Positions 57,801-64,000 of a DNA stretch of 64,000 bases are shown in pieces. The stretch is from Marisa cornuarietis. Its lineage: Eukaryota; Mollusca; Gastropoda; Architaenioglossa; Ampullariidae. The position numbers were made by a program, and so were the translations under genes. The stretch spans positions 17,016,501 through 17,080,500 of the forward strand of contig SMMW01000617.1 in assembly GCA_004794655.1 (NCBI GenBank), given 5' to 3'. The notes below the pieces were generated by a model that saw nothing but the letters and a program-made list of their open reading frames with translations, searched no databases and was not told the origin of the DNA. Numbering within the stretch: position 1 is the stretch's first letter; each line of letters opens with the position of its first letter.

Positions 57801-60800
57801 GAATGTTCCATGTTGTTTTAGAACTTGATGACACATTGACAATAACACTTTTCAGGAGACTGTTTTGTAAGGTGTAATTTGTTGATACTTGGACACTCAA
57901 ATGCTACTTCCATTTGACTGACTCTTCTGTTTAGTCTCTTTACAACAAAGAACAGTTTGGGCTGTGTGAACATATTGGAATTAAGAGTCCAAATAAAACA
58001 GTAGTTTGTGTAACTTTATGTTTTAAGTTGTACTTTATTTACAGTGCAACTTTACTGCCTTGCAGGTTCTCTTCTCTCATCCTGTCTATTACTTTTGCAT
58101 GAAACAGATGTTTTTCCTTGATTTCACAAGAGTTGACAGATTATTAGAAATGAAGAAAGAGAACTTTTGTATACAGCTTCCTAATTCTTTAATAGCCTTA
58201 TTTTTCAAAATGCATATCTTTCTTTTGAAATATCTATTAATTGGCTAAATCATGGCAGCAGGTTAAGCATATCTAAACTTGATGTGGATTCCTAACATCA
58301 GAGCTGAGCAGCTATTTTTGGTGTGTGTTTCTGATATAATGGTTATATTGTGTGGTAGTATTTAGCAATATGTTTACCAAACAGAGCCCTCAGTTTCCCT
58401 TGTGGTGACAGAACCAGAGCAGATAAGATAACAGTCTTTTGTTTGACATGTGTCAAGTTCTGTAATTATGTGATTAGCATGCCCATCTTTAACTAAGGAA
58501 GAAGGCTGTAGGCTTGAGGCTTGGTTAGGTCAGTAACTAAAAGCATTCTTTGGTCCACCCATTTGTGAATGAGTACTTTATCATTTTGAGATGCTTTGGC
58601 AGAAAGAAAGATTTGGCAACTGCCTTCTATGTTCTGTGTTCAAGACAGTGGTTTTCTAAGTTTGCTTCCCTTATGACCACTAGCCCATAAGATTAATTTT
58701 TACCTTAGCTCTGAAACTTAGCATAATCTGCAACATCTGGCTCGGAAAGGAAACATGTTTCATGGTATTCCACATTAGCTATTCAAACCTGTCTGGTAGT
58801 GTTTGATGATTTTGAGAATATAAAAGATCGCCTGTCTTCTTATCTTATATGAAGTGTAATTGAAAGTTGCATACCATGGGGTATGAGTCTTGTATACAAG
58901 ATGCTGGCAAGTACTTATCTACTATTATTAGTAATGATTAAGTTTATTTGTATTTGTATGGTATTGAGCTCATAAGTAACCATGCAAAGAGACACACACT
59001 AAAGGTTATGATAAAATGAGGCATCAAGTTATGGTATTAAAACAATGATATTAAAAGGAAAGAATAATGTATAATGAATGTGTGCTGGAATAATTACAAA
59101 AGTCTTGATTAAAATTATATAACTTTATATGAAACAACATTAAATTTAAACACAGAAAAATAATGTTTGATGCTTAGTGCGCATTGAAATTAGTGGAATA
59201 ATTTAAAATGGTCTGGAACTATAGATACAATTCACAGCTTCATCTTTTTTTTTTTTTTCGTGACTATTAGATGTAAGTGACAGTGTGTGGGGTTGTAGGA
59301 CCTAGGCTGAGTTTGGATGTGTCACTGCAAGGAACTAATGAATTTATGATATAATTCTCTTCAAGTGTGCCCAGAAAGTAAAAGACATAATAAATATTTG
59401 TGTTATCCTGTTACATGGTTGGAACTGTAAGCTTGGCAGAATTGACTGTTTCAAACCTTGTATATGTAAAGCACTGGCAGATTGTCCTTTCAGCAGAAAT
59501 ATAACATTAACTCTTGAACATTTGTCTTTAGTGCCAGTTTTGTACTTATCATTGGTTAACTAATAGCTGGTTTGCAGTCTAGATTAACATTGCTTTAACA
59601 TTTCATTGACATGATGCTTCACAAAGTGAGCAAAAGGTGGTCATTCATTTTTGACTAGCTGGCTCACTTAAACAGCCTTAAGCTTGTAATACAGATGTGT
59701 GAGTCTAATTTTTGACAGCCAGATATTTAGAACAGTACTAAACAACATATGTACAGTAGAGTTAGTCTCATTAACGCAATCCCCACATTATAGGGTGTAA
59801 ATGTCACAGCATTTACTTATATATCAAGAATTTTCTGCTTATTCCCCCAGAACAGTAGCTAATTTTTTAGTTAAAAATTCTCAAAATAACTGCATCCACC
59901 TGTTGTTCAGACAATTTTGGTTTGTTTTTTTTTAAGTTAAAATATATAGTTAGGAGAATCCTTTATTAGGGCCCTTAATTTTTTTCAAATTTTTGATTAG
60001 TTAGTTTGAGAAAGCATTTGTCTTGTTGTTTCTGCTCCCACCTTTTTGTATCAAAGCAACACAAGCTTTCTGTGTTTGCCACTTGTGGAAAGCAGATGAC
60101 ACAGAACTCAAGCATGGCGAAGTAGATTCATCTTGTACATTTCTGCTTCATGGATTATTTTTTTAATTTTTAAGTTATGATTTTTAATATTATCTTTAAT
60201 GAAATTTTTGAATGCCATCATTCCCTGCCGTGTCATCACAGTAGGCAAGTTAAAATTGCCTCGCTGTCTTGTGGGCAATCTTGGGAAAGATAAAGAAAGA
60301 CTAAGGGAGTAAACCCCTACAGAAAATCATGATGCTAATACTTCATCATCCAGTGAAGGCTTTCCACAATAAAAGTACCTCAATGCCTCCATGTTCACAA
60401 CCAGGCTGACCCATCGACTGTGGTTCACTTATAGAGGAAGATGGGAGCCACGAAGTGTATTAGCCTAGAAAGAGGATCATGGATATTTGCTGCAAAAGAC
60501 TTTATGGCAGATCGGTTGAGACCCAGGTCAACAACAATTGTGTACCCTATCGCCAGGCTCTAGGGTGGGGATAGCAAAAAATGTGCTATGGGATTCAAAG
60601 TAGATATAAAGTTTAAAAAAGGAACATCACCAATGTAATAGTAACATTGGCAGACAATTTCCTGAAAAGGATTAATAAAAATGTTTTGTATTCGTATCCA
60701 TTGGTAAGTGGAAAGCCTGCACATTACATCAGTTTGGCCAAGTGAAACAATTCACTCATGAAATAGAATGGTAAGGCAGGGACATTGTGGGACTGACAAA

Positions 60801-63306
60801 GGTCAGATGGCCAGGATTTGGGGAGACAACAACTGAGGAGGGGCATAACTTTGTAACAGTTGGGAAAATGCCAGACACTAGCATGGCATAGTTTTCCTCA
60901 TATATAGGAATGTGGCTGGAGCTGTCATCAGCTGTACATACACATCAGGCACGCTGATCTCCATCCAGATCTCTACCAGGCCTTACAATGTCACGATAGT
61001 CCAAGTATATGCTCTGACTTCCACGCACAAAGACAACAAAGTGGAGGAGCTTTTATCAACAGGACGACAGAGTTTCAAAGCCAGTACTGAAAAGGAACAT
61101 TCTCGTTGTAATCCTTGGTGGCAGGAACATCAAGGTTGGCCCAAATTCCTGCCAGCAATAGGCCTGAACGGTGAGTTAATTCGGCCTTGGCGAAGCCAGC
61201 GATAGGAGCCTTAGACTTTTGTGCAGAGTCATGGACTTACCTTAGCCAATACCCTACATCTTCACAAGAAAGTAAGGCCCATCACTTGCACCTGTTTTCG
61301 ATGATAGCATCCAGGTCCTGCACAGGATGACTAAAATTGACTTCTTCCTGCTACTTAGACACTTCAAATCCAGCATCAACAAGGCCAAGACAAGGAAATT
61401 CAGGTGCTGACATGACCTTGTCTTAACAAGCTTGCAGTTGAAGCTATGGATTAAGTGCCACCTGAACATCTGCTTAATGTGCTTCAATTTGGAGAAGCTG
61501 CAAGACCTAAACATTGTGTGAATATTAAAGGCTACTGTTGAAGGTAAATTCATGGCACTAGGGCATCAAAGGAAGAAAAGACAACCCTGGGTCATGAACA
61601 ACATCCTAGATCTGTGACCAAAAGAGGGTCTGGAAGAGAGAAAAAACAAACCTGAAGCAGCTTTCAAGAAGTACGAAGAAGTGAATTGTTCCACCAGGAA
61701 AGGGATGAAGGCGGCTAGATTAATTCAGGGCCAGTGCCAAACCGTAGATAAGGGAATGGCATGAGGTAACAGCAAAAAGGCATACCAACTACTAAAGATC
61801 CTCACCAAGACAGGTCAACATAACCTCGGTCATTGATGACAGTGATGGTCTTTTCACAGTGCTGTACTCAACCAGTGGACTGAATATTGCAAAGACCTGT
61901 TTGATTTCCAGCTGAAGACATGCTAACATCCTTCAAAACAACCAGACTAGAACCCACAAACCTGCGTACTTAACATTCCTATAGGAAGAGGTCGAAAGAG
62001 TGGTTTGCAGTCTGAAGGGAGGAGAGTCACCTGGAGTTTACAATGTCTCAGCTGTGCTGCTCAAACAGAACTGGGATGAAATAACAAAGGCCTTCAATTC
62101 TCTTTGCCAGAGAGTCTGGGAATGCAAAGATTGTCCAAAGTACTGATGTAGTCACTAGTCATATCCCTTTCAAAAAAAGGAAACAGTAAACAGTGCCAGA
62201 ACTACAGAATAATAAGCCCGATAAGCCATCCACTCACTTTCCTGGGTTCAGATCTTGTTTTGGGACTCTTTCTGTATGTGACACCTGTTTGCAGGGCTGG
62301 TCGCCGGGGCTTTTCTCTGGGTACTCTAGTTTCTTCCCCCTCCATTGCCTTCCCCCATAGTATGAAATCACCTCAAGGTGGAAGCACTTTCCTAGTAAAC
62401 CTACCAACTAAATGAGGTATCATGACCTAATATGCACAATAATTTCAATTTGTGAGTTGTTAACTGTCAAGCATGAATATTGTTGTTATAATTTCAGCCT
62501 GTTAAATCATACAAAGCGAGTAGTGTTCACCTGCCGCATCATTCACAGCCTGCCTCTCATGATGTCAGCTGTCCATGTGTTTTACAAGGACAAAATGACT
62601 GCTGTGGGTCATCTGATAGGGGCAGATCAGCTTCCACTGCCAGAGCTTGTGAGTAGTTTCCTATTTACTTACAATGAGTTAGTTGAGGCTAAAGTGACTG
62701 TCACCATTCACCACAACAGTAAGAATGAGTGTTGTGGTTTACTGTTGATGGTTTTCACTGTTTTCCTCCACCATTTGTGTGTGTGTGTGTGTGTGTGCAT
62801 GCATATATGTGTATTCATGAAGGTGCATTTGATGCCTATCATAATTATTATTATTCTTTAACATTGTCTCCTTTTAGACTAATAGGAAAAAAGCTCTAGA
62901 ATTCAGCTTGGAAGTTCTAAAATTGTAAAAAATATTCTTTTTAATTGCTGTAAAATTACTTTCATGAAGCAACTCAAGATTCATGAGTAAATGAATTATC
63001 ACATGCCTGTATTTGCAGCAGTGGTTGCCAGAGCGGCAACATAGTTTTGTTGCTGATACGGACCATTGCTACTATGCCTACACCACTACCTGTCAGTCAT
63101 CATCACCACCACCACCACACCTTTAGCACTGCTATGTTATTTTATATTCTGAGTATTTTCTTCGGTGAAAAATAGCAACGGGATTATCTTGTGACAGGTG
63201 AAGAACCGGTCGCGATGTGTGACCCTCGACATGAAGAATGGAGAGCGTGCAGTGCTGTTGAAGAACCATGCTGGAGACTGGGGCATGGTGCTTGGCAGAT
63301 GGACAG
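54838..63306 (+). CDS. Glycine-rich domain-containing (GRDP/DUF1399) protein, N-terminal 564 residues, 3' end off the right edge
   Basis: Coding exons 54838-56270, 62498-62648 and 63198-63306 join in frame. The first exon really starts at 54776 after a TTATTTCAG acceptor; an in-frame TGA precedes the ATG (G at -3 and +4), so the start is firm and upstream non-coding exon(s) must exist. Two DUF1399-type repeats carry the family signature: VAPLDIEWVWHCHLLNPLAY (His74, His76) and VPCYDIDLIWHTHMLHPFSY (His207, His209). About residues 275-440 look like a C2-type beta sandwich. The later exons encode RVVFTCRIIHSLPLMMSAVH and GERAVLLKNHAGDWGMVLGR. The Gly-rich C-terminus expected in this family is not reached. 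Plant members act in development and stress responses; the animal function is not established. The 6.2-kb intron 56271-62497 holds LINE and SINE debris. Confidence 0.92.
56779..57010 (+). mobile_element. CR1/L2-like LINE fragment in the GRDP intron
   Basis: Reads VQNSVARLVFANLNMSHLLF (family form 'VQNSAARLVxxxxxxxHxxP') and IGYQLKLEQ, with TTSSQLYAM in another frame, so it is the same subfamily as the copy at 42.9 kb. It jumps directly to a 3' UTR-like segment (CTATCTTTGTTTTCTGTTTG), indicating an internal deletion or a recombinant copy. Confidence 0.6.
57200..57475. repeat. Dispersed repeat, copy B
   Basis: Partner of 41740-42030 in the same orientation, with GCATGGTGATGTT, CCAGATTTGGGGAAA, GCATTGAGCTTTATC and CATCAGAAAAA in the same order. 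Unclassified and non-coding. Confidence 0.5.
57476..60119. other. GRDP intron sequence with no recognised feature
   Basis: AT-rich, without coding frames or repeats I can name. A T run occurs near 59246-59260. Confidence 0.5.
60120..62230 (+). mobile_element. Decayed LINE (endonuclease and RT pieces) in the GRDP intron
   Basis: Broken forward frames: AGAVISCTYTSGTLISIQIS, then TRPYNVTIVQVYALTSTHKD near 60975-61030, the endonuclease core also seen reversed at 53.4 kb; WWQEHQGWPKFLPAIGLNGE near 61120-61175 (family form 'GDWNAKVG' onward); ESPGVYNVSAVLLKQNWDE near 62025-62080 (RT 'KAPGxDxIxAELLK' block). Numerous stops. The 5' boundary is uncertain; 60120-60600 is unassigned but LINE-like. It lies in the first large intron, in gene orientation. 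Confidence 0.6.
62240..62400 (+). mobile_element. 5'-truncated SINE copy
   Basis: Starts at the B box (TGGGTTCAGATCTTG), continues through TATGTGACACCTGTTTGCAG, GGGTACTCTAGTTTCTTCC and the tail TGAAATCACCTCAAGGTGGA. It matches the family at 45889-46056 and 36868-37015. It ends about 100 bases before the second GRDP coding exon. Confidence 0.65.
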
Positions 63307-64000
63307 GTACACATAAGCCTGTGCTTGCACAACCAGGTACATTCAGAACAAAACAGGCACCAGACAGAGAGGGCAGACAAAGTACTGTTTAGTAGTGTGT
63401 TTAAATGGTTATCTCTCTTGCTTTGCACTGAAATGACCTTGCAGCTACTGGTGAGCCTTTTTTGATGGTGTTACAATGGTGGTAATCGTCTGTGTATTCA
63501 TCTGCTTTGCCTTTTTTAGTGCTACAACTTTGTTGAAGTTTGTGAAATTATGACTATTAGGCCTTAATGTGTGTGTCTGTTATTGATTTAACTAAATGTT
63601 GAGAGAGTGGAAGGTTATGGATTTTCCATTAAGTTTTGTAAAGAGATTGTACCTGAAAAGACCTGTAAAATTCCTGGTTTAGGCTACCAAGGATATTTGA
63701 TAGTTTGATTAAGTACAGACATTTTTATGTGTGAAAACAGATGGCTTCACAGTTCGTCTCTTTGGTGTGTGCTGGGTTCACTTTTCGGTGCCCCTTCTGA
63801 CAACTACACTGGTTACCTACTGATGTTTCTGCTTTGTTGCCTCTTCATATGTGATTGCTAACTAGAGCTACCATGTACTTTATAACAAGTTTATCTATTT
63901 GTGATTTTTGTGTCTGTTAACAGTTGATTTGAGTAGTAACTTTTGCTTCAGTATTTTTTCTTAAGAAATGTGAAGGGTGGCAGAAAGAGATGACTGGAAT

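Overview
The window is nuclear DNA from an animal: AT-rich, with genes split into short exons by AG/GT introns and a dense load of old transposons. The mix of CR1/L2-like LINE 3' ends, RTE-like LINEs with (GAT)n tails, an RNase-H-bearing LINE, tRNA-derived SINEs and hAT/piggyBac-like MITEs, plus an ANKRD26-like gene and an animal GRDP gene, suggests a lophotrochozoan, most likely a mollusc (gastropod). That assignment is inference. All exon models were built by eye from reading frame, splice signals and phase; none was computed.

Three protein-coding genes are supported. (1) Minus strand, 21434 down to 584 and running off the left edge: an ANKRD26-like gene with 22 visible coding exons (993 codons). 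It has six ankyrin repeats, a Ser/acidic linker carrying an iterated D-S-D-W-D-S motif encoded by consecutive phase-0 exons, and the start of a coiled coil. Three of its 21 complete introns appear to be GC-AG. (2) Plus strand, 31691-34068: a complete 463-residue SH2 protein with a C-terminal WW-like segment, in three coding exons. (3) Plus strand, 54838 to beyond 63306: the N-terminal 564 residues of a glycine-rich-domain-containing protein (GRDP/DUF1399 family), running off the right edge.

Between and inside the genes lie mobile-element layers. 16.1-16.8 kb: reverse-strand LINE fragment in an intron. 17.4-17.6 kb: SINE. 17.7-20.2 kb: RNase-H-bearing LINE split by a CR1-like 3' end. 22.2-23.3 kb: a reverse-strand L2-like LINE split by a second CR1-like copy. 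23.7-24.0 kb: a 270-bp element with perfect 21-bp terminal inverted repeats. About 25.1-28.07 kb: a decayed endonuclease-RT LINE. 35.4-37.0 kb: LINE tail, SINE pieces and a mariner remnant. 42.9-43.8 kb: old CR1/L2 copy with a MITE inside. 48.9-49.9 kb: two hAT-type elements, one holding a CR1 fragment. 51.6-52.2 kb: inverted pair of LINE 3' ends. 52.2-53.9 and 60.1-62.2 kb: two LINE copies in opposite orientation. 54.4-54.6 kb: a 259-bp piggyBac-like MITE packed with palindromes, about 140 bp upstream of the GRDP coding exon.

The ANKRD26-like and SH2 genes are divergent; the SH2 and GRDP genes run in tandem. I see no functional link between the three genes. No structural RNA gene, CRISPR array or operon was found.
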